From Lentinus brumalis (taxonomy: Eukaryota; Basidiomycota; Agaricomycetes; Polyporales; Polyporaceae), in the NCBI GenBank assembly GCA_001792895.1, contig MARA01000010.1, positions 496,001 to 560,000 of the forward strand: a stretch of 64,000 bases of DNA, in the 5' to 3' direction. The position numbers and the translations under genes are program-made. Shown piece after piece: positions 1 through 12,376 of this stretch. The notes under the pieces were generated by a model. It had not been told where the DNA came from, did no database searches, and saw nothing but the letters and a program-made list of their open reading frames with translations. Each line of letters begins with the position of its first letter. Positions within the stretch are counted from its first letter, which is position 1.

Positions 1-945
1 ACGTTCTGAAAGCCATCTCGGAGCGCCACAAGCTTGAACCCACCGGCGAACCAAGCCTGCAGAACGCCATTGAGATGGCCCGCGCTAGCATGAGCCACCT
101 ACCAACACACTCTTCCAGAGAGATCACCATCATATTCGGGTCGCTGACAACTTGCGACCCCGGCAACATCCATGACACGCTCGATGAATGCTTGAAGGAT
201 CGCATACGGATCTCAATCGTGGCGCTTGCAGCTGAGATGAAGATATGCCGTGACCTCTGCGCGAAGACAGGTGGTACGTTATCGGGACTTATACACGTAC
301 TTCCTGCTGCGTCGACTAAACGTGATGCACAGGGGTATTCGGCGTTGCGCTGAACGAAGGCCACTTCAAGGACCTTCTCTTCGAACTCATCCCCCCTCCC
401 GCTCAGCGTGCAGTAGCGCGCCCCGGCGCCCCAGGAGCGAATCTCGCGGCGGACCTCATGATCATGGGCTTCCCGATGCGCCTCCCAGACACGTCGCCAC
501 CCTCCTTGTGCGTATGCCACTCGCAAATGAAGAGCGAAGGCTTCCTCTGCCCACGCTGTCTTGCGAAAGTGTGCGACGTCCCCACCGACTGCGACATCTG
601 CGGCCTGATGATCGTGAGCTCGCCCCACCTCGCGAGGAGCTACCACCACCTCTTCCCGGTGAAGCCGTACGCCGCCGTGTGAGTCGCGTTTTCCCGGACT
701 CACAAGTATTCTCCCTCATTTCGCGTCGCAGGATGTCGCTCGAAGAGACCCCAGATCCCAGCAAGCGATGTCATGGGTGCTCCGTGGCCTTCAGGGATAC
801 GCCCGCGACCATGCTCGGGGCTGCCGGTGAGGGTATGAGCCCGCTGGGACGCTACCGGTGTCCAGAATGTCAAAACGACTTCTGTACGGAGTGCGATGTC
901 TTTGTGCATGATGTCGTGCACTGCTGCCCTGGATGCGGCAAATAA
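1..945 (+). CDS. SSL1: TFIIH core subunit SSL1/p44, C-terminal part (5' truncated by window edge)
   Basis: SSL1 (human p44/GTF2H2) is a structural subunit of the transcription and DNA-repair factor TFIIH in the nucleus; it contacts and stimulates the XPD/Rad3 helicase. The visible 276 residues begin inside the von Willebrand A-like domain (GEPSLQNAIEMA, SSREITIIFGSLTTCDPGN, LAAEMKICRDLC). They continue through the linker with MGFP, the first zinc region (CVCHS, GFLCPRCLAKVC, SSPHLARSYHHLFPV) and the C-terminal RING-like cysteine cluster (CHGC, YRCPECQNDFCTECDVFVHD, HCCPGCGK). Three exons join in frame: 1-273, 333-678 and 732-945, with introns gtacgt...cacag and gtgagt...cgcag. Frame and motifs are intact to the stop at 943-945. 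The match to the family is unambiguous; only the N-terminus lies outside the window. Confidence 0.96.
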
Positions 946-3268
946 AAGAAGGTCTTCACGTCCGCGGTGCGTGAGACCGTGTGCGGCGCCTCCTTGCCCT
1001 CGGGCGGCAGCGGGACCTGTACTGGTGTCACAAATTGTGAGTTCCCTGCAACGTGCGGGCGGCCAGCGGTCAGCGTCGGTAAGTGGGCGGCACACATCAT
1101 ATCGCAGGCAGTACCAGGCAGTACCTGTATCAGGGAACGGGGATCAAGACATGGCAGTGGCACGGAGGCTTTACTCGGAGTTCCACCTGGCGATGTCCGT
1201 GCCCTCTGGGGTTGCGCCCTCCAATCACCTACACACATCCACAGTCCCTTCCAGCCCTCGCGTTGAGTCATGCACATTCCCAAGGGGTTTACTTGAACCG
1301 TGGTTCTCGGCTTGCTCGGCTTGGGCGAGCCAGACTCCCGGCGCGCCTTGTCAGTGGACGGCGACCGGTGCAGGCGAAGCACCACCGGTCTCCTGTCTGC
1401 TGTGCGCACATGTACACGTATGGCGTAGCGAGGTCTGTGCGCATTTCGCACGTCGTGTGGAATGATATTCCCTGCCGCTGTCAAGCTCATACGTATTGAG
1501 CCCGACAGCGATCTGGACGCCGAGGTCCGGGGACTTGCACACGCAAATGCACGTCGAGGGCAGCCGCATATACTCAGCAGCTACGTGCATGTTTGCGCCG
1601 GGACCCCGGGAGACCGTCGCTTTCCGCTGCTCGCGAGGATCCGCGCCGAGGGCCGGGTGGCACCCCGTGCGGCGATTGGGAGGGAGAGACCACTATCCGC
1701 TGCGGCGAGCGGCGAATCGGCGCGCGAAGTACGACATATCTGGTGCGTGCGCAGTTAATGAATGTGCGAAGGGTGCCCGTCAGCGGGCTCACGTCATGAC
1801 GACGGGGGGGTTCGAGCTCGGATGCAGATCCCTGCGTGCCTCTCCCGGAAGGCGTGGTGGCCTGGTATGTTGGATTCTCCCGTTTGCAATGTGGCTTATG
1901 GTCGTTGATGGTATGCGCAGTGCTTGAACCGTACGGACGCTCGCCGGGTCCTGTACGTGCGCTGCTTGGCAACACAGATGACCGTCGATGGGGCCTGCGA
2001 GGACTGCCCTCGACCGTCCTGTGACGCACCCGGCTGTGCAAAACATTCGGTTTTCTGAATCGCTCAAACGCCACACAAAGGAATAACCATCCACTGCTCC
2101 TTCGTTTCCTTACCTGACTGACACGCCCGATCGAAATTAAATCAGATTATCGCTGGTCTTCCGAGTCGCAGTCAGCGTTCATGACCATGCTCGAGAAGAG
2201 CCGCATTCCGGCCTCAAGGCCTCACGCGCAACACACTTGTGATTACCCTCAAGAACCCTCTCTGTACAGCGTATAGGTCGGCCATTGCGAAGTCGCCCTC
2301 GTTCCGGGGACACGGACCCGAACAGAAGCAACGGGGTTTGGACGCAGCTGCGGGCGAGGATGGTGGAGGTCCCACCATTTTCTGCGTCTCCGGCCGCGAC
2401 GATCAGCGGCACGAACATACTGCAGAGTTCTGTGGCTCGGAGTAAGTTCATTGCCACGTCTGCGTCTGCTCTTGCTTACGCTCTTTGGTTAGATCGACGA
2501 AGCCGGAGGCAGCATTTGCATTTGCTGCCCTCATACACACACGACACGGGTGCGGAACCACCAGAAACTACCGTCTGTCCCCTGCTCTTGCTCCTTCCGA
2601 AACCCCGCCTGGACAGCTCGAGGTCTGCGATAATGGAACTCCGCCAGCTCGGCCCCCTCCCCACCCTCACAAGGACAGATTGCAGGGTCTCGGTGCTGCC
2701 GCGGCCGCCTTCGAACGCGGGTATGACTTGGGAACCGGCATCCTCGGCCTTGCGGTGGTTGGTGGCGACATCAAGTCTGCAGGTGTGCGTCATTCGCTAC
2801 GTTGCATGGGCAGTGGGGAGCTGAGGGCGAGACACCACGGACAGACGGACGGTTCAGCTGAGAGCTGTGCCGAATCGTTCGGGAGGACACCCGGGTTCAG
2901 TTTCATGGTGCGTCGTTCGGTCGATTGAAGAGGATCGTCAGCATACGTCGCATTGTGCGTACTCGCCCGGAAGGAATACTACACTCCTTCGAGACATCTA
3001 TGCGTCCCTATGCGTCCCTCGGGCTCTTGTTCCATCGTCACTCCCTTGAAGACGTCTCTGAGTGGGAAATGACCGGCCGGCTCTCTGCCTTTTCTTGTGT
3101 GTGTGTAGACAGATCATCTACCATGAACGAGGCGCGTCCCCGGCCTTCGGGGCGTGCGAGGGTGTGCGCAGCAGAGCGGGACTTACTATTCGAACATATG
3201 AGGGGATGTGTAGATAAGCGGGCGAGCAGGCCAGCAGACGTGTTCAAGATCAAATTCTAACGTGTTTT
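946..3268. other. 2.3 kb with no recognisable gene
   Basis: Open frames on both strands are short, overlap each other and show no family motif or convincing splice chain. The longest (about 166 codons on the - strand near 1.57-2.07 kb) is rich in Arg, Pro and Ser, as expected of random frames in GC-rich DNA. The 3' UTR of SSL1 must lie at the left end. I see nothing else. Confidence 0.5.
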
Positions 3269-3300
3269 GTAGACTACTGAGATGTTATGGCGGGTCTACT
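3269..3300. repeat. Conserved short element, copy A
   Basis: This copy starts gtagactactgagatgtta and is followed by tgg, cgggtctact. Close relatives lie at 9219-9258, 14537-14570 and 46336-46375, always in the same orientation and always at the 3' side of a - strand membrane-protein unit. It may be 3' UTR or transcript-end sequence carried along when the unit was duplicated. Confidence 0.6.
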
Positions 3301-4782
3301 TCAATTGGACGCTATGCCAGATGACATACGGGAGCGGAAGCGGTGTGCCTTTGAGTAAGCACTTCATACGTGTCCTGCAGCTCGTTCAACGACCCGTCTG
3401 TCCGAATCTGCGGAGACTGTCAAGGCGAGATAGCGCGAACGGACAGTCAGCCACGATCTCCGACCTGAATGTTAGAGGACGTTGTGCACTCACTCGGACG
3501 CCACGGATACGCACAAGCCCCTCCGATGGGTACACTTGCAGGCAATTACTAGCAACACAGTGGCGCACCCGTCGGCCAACTGAAGGTTCATATTCGGACT
3601 GGCACTCACCTGTGCGATCTCCGGCAAGTACACCGTCCCATCTTCGTATCGCGTGAGAGCCACGATGTAAAGTAACGGCCCCAGCGGAGCCGATGCGCGT
3701 GTCTCTGCTTGCGGAGTCCCCTTGCGCCCGGCTCTTCCTACATGCGCTTGACAGCCACGATGTACACGTTGTCCGGGGGAATAAGCGCAGCGGACGGGGC
3801 GTACATCTCCTAGCGTCCCCTCGCGCGTCTTGTGTCCGGTTCCTACGTCGAGGACATCTTGGTTGTTAGTTCTCTCCTGCGCATGCAAAATCCACTTCTG
3901 CAAACGCGACGATCCACTTCTGCAAACGCGACGGCGCACAGTGAGTAAGTGGTCTGAGAGATCTTGAATCGTTGTCCGGACTTACTGGGAGCGACGCGCC
4001 GAGGCAGGAAAATCCACGGAGGTGAGCGGCCCCTGCGTACGGGCTTGCCTTTGTCTTGGAGGTGGTGCTGGATATGCTCGCTGGCCAGGTCGACTCTGTC
4101 ACCTCGAGAACGAGCGGTACGTTCGGGTAATCCTGCGACCATGACCAGATCAAGTCATGCGCGGTTTAGGTCGCGCAATCACCGCTGGTCTGTCAGGACT
4201 ACCACAGCGAGAAGGCGCAAGAGAATGGTCAGCAGAAGTATTCAGCACTAGACAACAGATCTACATTCACTGGGAGGCGATATAGACGCACTGACATGCC
4301 GCTGTCACGGTGTTCGTGCACTGCGATGATCTCCACTGGAGGTAGAAGTACGGCCTCCAAATCCTGCCCAATATCGTGTCCGCAAACCAGGGTCTTCATG
4401 TTCTCCGTTACGGCGCAATTCGATATGCGGTATACATAGCTGCTGGGGCTCGACGGAGTCGGAGGAGCCCGATAGGTCCGGCGGTGTTCGTGCTCAATTG
4501 CCGGCTCATGAAGCCGCTGAGAAACGGCGGGTAGGTGAGCCTTGCCGTAACATACGGTCCAGGCGGCGGATGTGACTTACCGCTACCGCATATAAGCGTT
4601 GAATTGCCGCCGTTATCTGTATGGCCATGGAGCTTATGGAGGCCGCGTGGCTCTCTGCGCGTGGGGGAGGTGGCAAAGGAGCCCCGTAAGGATAGACCGA
4701 GGGATCTCTTGAAAAGTTTGTCTGTGAGAGAGGCGGAAGAGAGAGGAGTGGTGCGAGCGAGGTTCAGAGGATGGAAGCCCAT
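3301..4782 (-). pseudogene. Membrane-protein family copy A, degraded
   Basis: The start at 4782 opens a frame beginning MGFHPLNLARTTPLSSA and then SLTDKLFK, the same N-terminus as the units starting at 11494, 17526 and 47733. The frame soon runs into sequence without hydrophobic segments. Fragments such as LEVTESTWPASISSTTSKTK appear only in other frames. A 22-bp direct duplication at about 3891-3934 (ccacttctgcaaacgcgacg twice) also breaks phase. Relatives at the other units suggest a multi-pass membrane protein of unknown function with a large extracellular part. I infer a pseudogene; heavy splicing of a live gene cannot be fully excluded. Confidence 0.5.
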
Positions 4783-4860
4783 GCTGGGGGGCGCGCCTGA
4801 GGTGGCGAGAGAGATCGGGAGGATTGGGAGAGAATGTCGTCCACCTCGAGGATACGACAC

Positions 4861-4870
4861 CTTATATACC
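4861..4870 (-). promoter_or_regulatory. TATA box of membrane-protein unit A
   Basis: On the - strand this reads GGTATATAAG, about 80 bp upstream of the ATG at 4782. The same box sits at a similar distance before the starts of units B, C and D, which supports both the start choice and common descent of the promoters. Confidence 0.65.
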
Positions 4871-6472
4871 TGCACTAGTGAGTGATCTGGTAGCGCCTTT
4901 GCGAAGGCATTGGTACTCCGGAGGGAGCCACTGGGCGATTGCGCAGGCCAGAACAATAACGCCTTAGACCGTATGTCTCAGGTATGGGACTCATTGCATT
5001 GATCTCACAGCATGTCGTGCAAGGTCACCTACGTATCATCTACGGGTCGAACAAAAGCCCTGACGGTTTCGGGAGTACCGTCTCGGACTAAATGCTGAGT
5101 ATATCGCGACTCAGGAAGAAGATATACCAAAACATATCCGTCAGCGGGAGGGAAACGGTATACGAAGAAGACGAACCGATGCAGGAAGCAGATACACTCG
5201 CATTGGGCGCGAGTGACGTATATGCTTTACTAACAGATCAAGGCGAAGCCGCATGCATTGCAGTGGGGCCGTGCCGTGTGAGGCCGTGTGGCAGATAACT
5301 GAACGACGTCGAGAATGACACCCTTCTGATGATGGCACCGTCAGAGTAAATGGGCCCGAGCCCAGGGCAGAATGGTATCTGACACTTGCGAAAAGCTCAA
5401 AATATGAATGGATCACCGTGGCAGATCCTGGCGCGTCCTTGCAAATAGTCAGTAACGCCGTAATTGAAACGTGCCCCAGGGCCCGGCGCAACGCTCAAAA
5501 GCGGCATCACTGGCATGGAAAATTGAGTATTCAACTTCCGTGGGCATCATGACTGGAGAAGCCCTTGAGCCTGAAGATGAGGCGCAGGATACTTTGCTCA
5601 CAGAAAGGTCGACATGCGAACAGATTCAGAAAGCAGCAAGTACGTCGTAGAACAAACCACTGGCCAACCACTGGCAGAGGAAGCGATTCAGAGGCTGTGC
5701 AGAGGTCAATGTCGTCCGGCTATCAACCGTATAGCGCGCGCGCCTACCTGGACGGCGATGCTCCTTACCTCCTCCACGACTGCAGCTGTCAACTGGAGCC
5801 ATCCACAGCTCTGCGCGTTTGATGCCATCACAAAACCGGTGAGCATGACTGGGTAACACAGCACTACTTCGAGGTGCTTGAGTGCGCCGTTGAACTCTCC
5901 ACGAAGTTTGCGATGATACTGTACCTTAGTAAGCTACCCTCAGGGTCTCTCGTACGCAACTTCAAAAACGCTGCAGCGAGCCTATCAACTCATGTCCAGC
6001 TCATTTGATATATGTGAGTTTCCAATCACTGTCCTGAATCAAATAGTTTTGCCCCTAGACTCCAGTCAACACATTGGTGGCGACACACTGAACTTTCATA
6101 AGTACCTCTGTCATGATACTACGACACGCTGCTTCTAGCACTCGCTTGTAATCAACTCCGATTATACCTGCTCAGGCTTGGACAGGTGAATGGGTTGCAT
6201 TCACCCAATTGACTTTGCGATAAGTCTTGGACGACATCGGTATGCCGATATTTGATCTCGGTCTACCACGGGTAGGCTGTGGTACCCCGACTTATCGGGG
6301 ACAATCGAGGTCATATCATCTTATGGCGTGTGAGTCATCTTGACAAAGGAACCACAGCTGGAACCGCGAGACCGTACACAACTATGGGCATTCATAAAGT
6401 CTGCACGACCTGTGTATTCACCCCGCAACCACGCTCAATCATCGTCCAGCCGAATCTCCACGCGTTGCCATC
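4871..6472. other. 1.6 kb with no recognisable gene
   Basis: Contains upstream sequence of unit A (-) and of the first P450 gene (+). Only short frames without motifs are present; the longest, about 116 codons on the - strand near 5.14-5.49 kb, has no recognisable feature. Base composition is more AT-rich around 5.9-6.25 kb, as expected for a promoter region. Confidence 0.5.
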
Positions 6473-8832
6473 ATGCTCGCTCTTGGGCTCGTAGCTCTCG
6501 GTCTCATCACAGCTGTCCTTGTCTACCAGCTCAGACACAGGCCAATCCAGCGTGTTCGTGGGCCGCCCTCGCCTTCTTTTCTCCTCGGTAAGTCATCCTT
6601 TATCGCTGGATGGTGCCGCTCTGACTCATGCTCAATATGTATCTAGGACACGAGCATGCTCTCAGCACTCAGAATGAAGTCGGCGACCTGGAGTTCGAGT
6701 GGTTGCGCACGTACGGTCCGACATGGAGGATCCGTGGAGAATTCGGGGCAAGTCCTGCGACGCTTTTTGGTGCATATTACAAATTGGTCTGATCCAAATT
6801 TCAGATTCACGTCCTCATGACTGCCGACCCCAAGGTATGTGCAATTTTCCACCTCCGACACCGGTGATCACAGCTGAGAATGTCGTCTCAGGCCCTACAA
6901 CACATCTACCACAAGTCTGGGTACAACTACACGAAGAGGAGGTCCGTGATTATGATGGCAGAGATCATGGCCGGTCCAGGGATTGCCGTCGCTCTCGGTA
7001 TATTTCTCGATCATGCGTACGACTCGTTGAGTCTGATCCTCCTGTAGGTAGGGACCACCAGCGCCATCGCAAGATCATGAATCCGGCATTCAGCGCTGCG
7101 CATGTGCGAACGTTCCTGCCTCTATTCCAGCGCATCGGCGCGAAGGTAAGTCATCGCTCGATTCATAATGTTCTGCTATGTCGATACTCCCCTTCACAGA
7201 TGGTAGAGCAATGGAAGACCGACCTCTCAGGTACCGAGCGAATGGATATACTAGTCAACAAGTGGCTCTCGCGTGCCACGATGGACATCATCGGAGAAGG
7301 TGTGCCCGTTCGAACTTCGCATGTCCCGACTCCCGCGCTCGGGCTGACGCCGCTGAAGCTGCCTTTGACTACCAATACGGCGCCCTCGATCCAGGTGCTG
7401 GCAGCCCTATCATGAAGGCGTACGAGAACCTGTTGTAAGCATCATTCGCAATTTGAAACTAAACCGCGCAAGCTGATAGAGCTATGCAATAGCTCGGACC
7501 CGAACAAGCCTTCTGCTACCGTGGCTCTGTTCCGAGCCATGTGGAATTATATTCCGATACCCGTCCTCCGCTTGTTTCGCTTCGTTCCGGCCGAACCCTT
7601 CATGCGACTACGGAATCTGCGAGGCCTTTTTACGGAGTACGGGAAGCAGATCTTGCGTGAACAACGTGCCGACACAGATGTGGAGAAGGAGTCGAAGAGC
7701 AAGGACGTGATGAGTCTCTTGAGTCAGTCTCTGCGCACACCGTATAGCCACGCGCTGACTTATGTTTGGTAGTCAAAGCAAACTCGTCGGCGGACCCTCA
7801 GACCCACCTCTCTGAGGCAGAGATCATATCGGAGATGTTCTCGCTCACACTGGCAGGACACGAGACGACAGGTTCGACATTGACCTTCCTTACCTACGAG
7901 TTGGCGAAGCATCCAGACTATCAGGCGCGGATGCGGAAGGAGATACAGGATCGCAGGGCCTTCGTCGTGAGCCGTGGCGACACCAGCTTCAATACGGAAG
8001 ACTTGGACTCGCTCACGCTCACCATGAATGCGATCAAGGTACGTTCACTGCTCATATCCTGGAAGCGCTGCTGATCGGCTTCTGCACTTGCAGGAAACGC
8101 TTCGTTTTCATCCCATCGTTACATACCTCCCTCGAGTCGCAACCAAGGACGACGTGATACCTCTCACTTATCCTATCGTCTCGACCACTGGCGAGACTAT
8201 ATCTGAAATACCTGTCCGCGCCGGTCAGGTTATCTTCCCGTCATTCACGGCTTACCAGCGGTACGTGTCCGGATTTGCCTCAGATACACTGGCTACAGCA
8301 AGGCTGACAGCGCCATTGAACCAGTCTCAAAGATGTATGGGGTGAGGACGCTGACGTATGGAACCCCGACCGCTGGCTCCGTCCAGAGATCGGGAAGCAG
8401 ACGAAAGTGGGGGTCTTTGCCAACTTGTGAGTACGCGTTTATTCACGCTCATAGAGTGTGCTGACATCACCCGCTCTCGCGTAGGATGTCATTTTGTGAG
8501 TGCCCTGCGATCGTATTACGAGCTCTGAGAGATTGCGCTGACATGTCACCTAGCCGCTGGAGTGCAGGCATGCATCGGTTGGAAGTTCTCGTAAGTTCTT
8601 GGTTCAGTATTCCGGGTCCTAGCGAGCAGTGTTGACGCGGACGGAGTGCAGGCTCATCGAGATGCAGGCGCTCCTCACCGAGATCCTCGAGAACTTCGAG
8701 TTGTCACTTCCTGCAGAGAAACCCACTATCAAGCGCGTTCCGGCGGCAGGCTTCGGAATGATTCCGATGGTCGAAGGGAGGGAGGACCTCGGTACGGCGA
8801 TGCCTCTGCAGGTGTCCCTGGTCCAGCAGTGA
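6473..8832 (+). CDS. Cytochrome P450 monooxygenase, paralogue 1 (heme motif Arg changed to Gln)
   Basis: Membrane-anchored P450 of the endoplasmic reticulum; substrate unknown. The start ATG at 6473 gives an N-terminal anchor (MLALGLVALGLITAVLVYQL) followed by a Pro-rich hinge (RGPPSPSFLLG). About a dozen exons chain in frame: HEHALSTQNEVGDLEFEWLR, ALQHIYHKSGYNYTKRRS, HRKIMNPAFSAAHVRTFLP, the I-helix AGHETTGS, the K-helix ETLRFHP (ExxR), NPDRWLRPE, and the heme loop FSAGVQACIG ending near the stop at 8830-8832. An 11-nt exon at 8485-8495 supplies most of MSF. The intron after GEFG begins with GC (gcaagt) rather than GT. The invariant-type Arg two residues before the heme Cys is Gln here, whereas the paralogue at 20493 keeps Arg. 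Otherwise the frame is intact, so it may be functional. CYP family not assigned. Confidence 0.9.
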
Positions 8833-9218
8833 AGCAATTACGGACGCTAGCAGTCAATGCCTCTTGTATACTAAACTCAAACAGCGTGATTCGGATACTT
8901 CACCCCTCCCGCTTTCAGCCCTCCGACAGTCGCACCCTTCTGTTCGCCACCACGTACTTATGCAGTACTGCGTTTGGTAGAATCCTTATCTCGATCCGGC
9001 GTCTAGGTCATCACTGCCTTAGAAAAACTCACTTGTAACCAGACCACCAGCATAGATAGACGACCTTTGCGGATCAAACACGAAGAAGGCGTGCTCACGT
9101 TCGTGCGTACCGGGTTTCGATGCAACCGTCGCGGTCCTACAACTGATGGTGGGACTCCGGCGATCCGGACAAGTGATTCAACAGTGCGCGAGCGCGGAGC
9201 TAAACAAGCTGAATTTTT
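8833..9218. other. 3' flank of P450-1
   Basis: No gene seen. The flank contains a 25-nt block (8982-9006) that recurs behind the second P450 gene. Confidence 0.5.
8982..9006. repeat. 25-nt block shared by the two P450 3' flanks, copy 1
   Basis: Starts atccttatctcgatccggcg and ends tctag. It matches 23090-23114 with two differences. Both lie 150-230 bp after the P450 stop codon, so the duplication that made the two P450 genes included 3' flanking DNA. Confidence 0.6.
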
Positions 9219-9258
9219 GTAGACTACTGCAATTTTATGACAGGACTACTTTAAATTG
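9219..9258. repeat. Conserved short element, copy B
   Basis: Starts gtagactactgcaatttta and continues tgacaggactact. Same family as 3269-3300, 14537-14570 and 46336-46375. Confidence 0.6.
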
Positions 9259-11494
9259 AAGACTGGGCGGCGGTAGCCATCTGCATGTCTTGGTCGTGCA
9301 AGGACGTTTGTCTGGTGGCCTGGGCTATCCTGAAGAGGGAGGGCGTCCAAGTTCGGTGTGCCGATGAAGAAACCTGTTGCCTGCAAACGCATCGCTGGCG
9401 CTACGAGCAGCAGAAGCTTCTGATGACCGAGGACGAGAAGACCTCCAAATCGACGGCGGCGAAGGTCCGTTTCCAGGCGTGCTCTGCGAGCGGGCGGGGG
9501 CGGAGGACGCGTTCGTGTGATCGCTCTTCTTTCCCTGACGGGCGGAGTCTGACGACGAAATTTTGCGGTCCGTCGTGGGTCGCACTTGAGCACTATGCCG
9601 AGTTCGGGATGAGGGTCGCCCCAATAGTCGAAACCACGAGCGAAATATCAATCTAGAAGATCGATGACATTGCGCAAAGGTCCGGCGATGGTGGAATGAC
9701 TTCGTGAACTAGCAGTCTTCGAGAGGCTCGAGCAGCTTTGATGCCGCGTGATGCGTGGAATCGATCATCGTGGCCTCCCGGTCTCTTCATGAGCTTCTCG
9801 TCCGGATGGCCGTTGACCTGTCCGTCTTGCGGACGCTCAGCAAGGCCGTTCCTCCTGACAGACTAGGGTGAGATGTGCTGCCGACACCGGTGATGCAAGT
9901 ACGTCGAGGATTCCCGCTCCGCCGCCGCCGTGAGTTTGTCCGATGCTCGATAAGCGACGCTATTTGCTCGAAGTTGATCGGGGTATGCCGAAGGGTCACT
10001 GAGCCGAGGAAGCAATGGAGGAAGGCGGGGTAGGGAGGTGGTCGAGAAAGGGGGTTCCAAACCACAGCGACAGAGACCGCCTGCGCGAATCCCGCGAGTA
10101 CTGGGACCAAACCACACTGTGCACGGTGTCATGCACGGCATCGTCATGAGGCATTGAGCGCGGTCCACTAGCCAAGATCTGACAGGAGCTGTGCGTTAGC
10201 TGCTGCGAGCTGAATGAAGTGTGGCTGAGGGTACTCACCGAGTCAAGGGCGGCGCGCATGTCCGCGGGTGTTGACTCCGGGGAAGGTAGGGCTTGAGTAA
10301 CGACGATAACCGGGACTGGGGTCATTTGGACACTATGCTCGGCGGGAGCTGTCATCCTGCGACGACAGGACGATCTGCGGTACAACTGATAGACCACGTC
10401 GTGGAGGGTCACTGCGCGGGGCCGCATCAACGACGGTGGCAGTGGCGGGTTGGCCGAGTGCTAGACGATGATCTCGAGCCCGGGCACGCCCTTGCAGATG
10501 AGGAGGACAAGCGATGTGAGGGGCTCCGGGAACCCGTGTGACCCTTTGCGTATCGATGCCCAGTTGCGGAGATCTACCGTATTCCAATCCATCCACCACA
10601 GGTCACCCCAACGCACGAGTATCCCTTGCCCTGTTATCCATCCAGAGCGGATGTCCGTGAAGCGCCATCCTCTGCCCGATTGCAACCACCGCGCCTCACG
10701 TCGACCCCCCGCCAGTTCGGTGTCTACCAAGGTCCGGTAGGTTTGTGGCGACAGGAGTGAGTTGCGAGAGGAGAAGGCCATCCGTCGAGGCCACACAGCT
10801 CGCTGTGGATGTGTTGGTAGCCTGGAGAAATGCGAGAAGAGATGTACTCACTGTCCCCGTACCGTTGATTGCTGTGGGAAGCTTTGGGGAAGCATCAGTA
10901 TTGGAAGGACGATAACTCAGAGTGACCCTGTACTTACTGTGAACTCCTCCACCGTATAACCGTCATCACCTATGAACGGAAGGGCTCCAACCTTGAGGAT
11001 GGTCTTGATCGTTGCCAAGTTCGCTGCGAGCACAAATGCTGCAAATATCCCGTCAGTTTCACCAGTGCTGCGTAGACAGGCAGAAATGTTTACGCTTGAG
11101 ATCGCTGAAGCTGTCGGACACGTTATGGGACAGCTGGCTGATCGCAGTGGAGTTTCCTGCTACAATCCGTACGATGAGTCCGAGACCACTGAATACGAAA
11201 TACTCGCAACCATACCTGAATAACTGATGATCACCGTATCTGTGCTTAGCAGTGCGCCAAAGAGTGGTTGGAGGGGAATCGTAAGAAGAGAAATGAGAAC
11301 TGCAAGAGTGACCAGGAACTCCCGACGTCTGAGCGAGTTTAGAAAGACAACAATTCTGGACTGTCGAGGCCTGGCTACAGAAGAGCACATCGGATGCGGC
11401 GGTGGACTAGGCGTATAAGTGGTTTGAGAAGTTTGTCTGTGAGAGAGGAGTGGGAGGGAGTGGTGCGAGGCAGGTTCGGAGGACGAGTGGCCAT
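9259..11494 (-). pseudogene. Membrane-protein family copy B, N-terminal part readable, rest unclear
   Basis: The ATG at 11494 opens MATRPPNLPRTTP, then SLTDKLLK, matching the other units. That frame meets a stop near 11380, while the neighbouring frame carries the conserved continuation SRIVVFLNSLRRREFLVT and LAVLISLLTIPLQPLFGALL. The latter is a strong membrane segment, followed by STDTVIISYSGMVASISYSV. A shift of frame between the N-terminus and the membrane segment is therefore needed. Further pieces (GDLWWMDWNTVDLRNWAS around 10.55-10.65 kb) suggest an extracellular part. The 9.25-9.66 kb end is low-complexity Arg/Pro-rich. Function unknown. I call it a likely pseudogene; a sequencing indel is an alternative. 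Confidence 0.5.
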
Positions 11495-11571
11495 CCTGAA
11501 GGAGCGGCTCAGCTGGCGAGAGAAGTGAAGTGGGTGAGAGGAAGCTGTGAGCCAACTCGAGCGTACCGCGC

Positions 11572-11580
11572 CCTTATATA
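11572..11580 (-). promoter_or_regulatory. TATA box of membrane-protein unit B
   Basis: On the - strand this reads TATATAAGG, about 80 bp before the ATG at 11494. Upstream (11.61-11.67 kb) the motif ggcgtgggta is shared with units C and D. Confidence 0.6.
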
Positions 11581-12376
11581 TAGAAGCCCGGGGTCATTGT
11601 TGACCGCTTCGCTTGGGGGGCGTGGGTATCCTGCAACGCATTGCCCTGTGGCTGCACTGACACGTCTCAATGGAGCAAAGGGTTACTGCGCACTGCATAA
11701 GACAATGTCGCTTTGAGTCATATTGCATAGCATGACCTAGAAGCTCCGCAAAGACTTGTCATTGTACGCACCGTCCCCATGAGCAGTTTGCAGTAAGACA
11801 AGCCAGCTCCGAGAGACCATTCTCGGAACAAGTGATGTCTACCATATTCGAATGCATGAGTGAGCGTCAACTACAAATTAGGGTCACGGATAACAGTACA
11901 TGTGATAGACTTCAGAGTGGGTCTAAAGGGATCTGAAAGAATCAACGCGGAGTATGGGAATCTGCGACGTTGACGCACCTGCCAGCCTGCCAAGCGTTGA
12001 CCGGTCTAGAGGTCGGCACGAGATGGTGTAGTAACGCCAGAGGTCTATGCGTGTTAGACAATAACCCAAAGTACGTTCGACACCGTGTTCCAGTTACAAA
12101 CGCGTGGATGATCAGCCTGAGGCCGACACGCACCGTTGAACCGCCTAGGCCTGTTCGCTGTGAGTCTTGCAAATTCGTGAGACACTGGTGACGACGTTGA
12201 TCACCTCTTCCCTGTGTCTCGCATTCCGAGGCATCGACATCTCAGAGGCGAGAAGATGGAGCGAAGTCTGGAACGGGAACGCGATCACGCTGGGAGTTCC
12301 GTATGTCGTCGGCCTTTGCCGATCTTTAGACGCCTTTTCCTCGCACCGTCTCGGACTCGAGCTCCACTACTTACAG
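11581..12376. other. Intergenic, no gene seen
   Basis: Upstream sequence of unit B on the - strand, then DNA without recognisable coding signal up to the frameshifted gene that follows on the + strand. Confidence 0.45.

Noticed and set aside
1574..2074. 166-codon - strand frame behind SSL1
   Set aside because: Arg/Ser/Pro-rich, overlapped by other frames, no start context or family motif.
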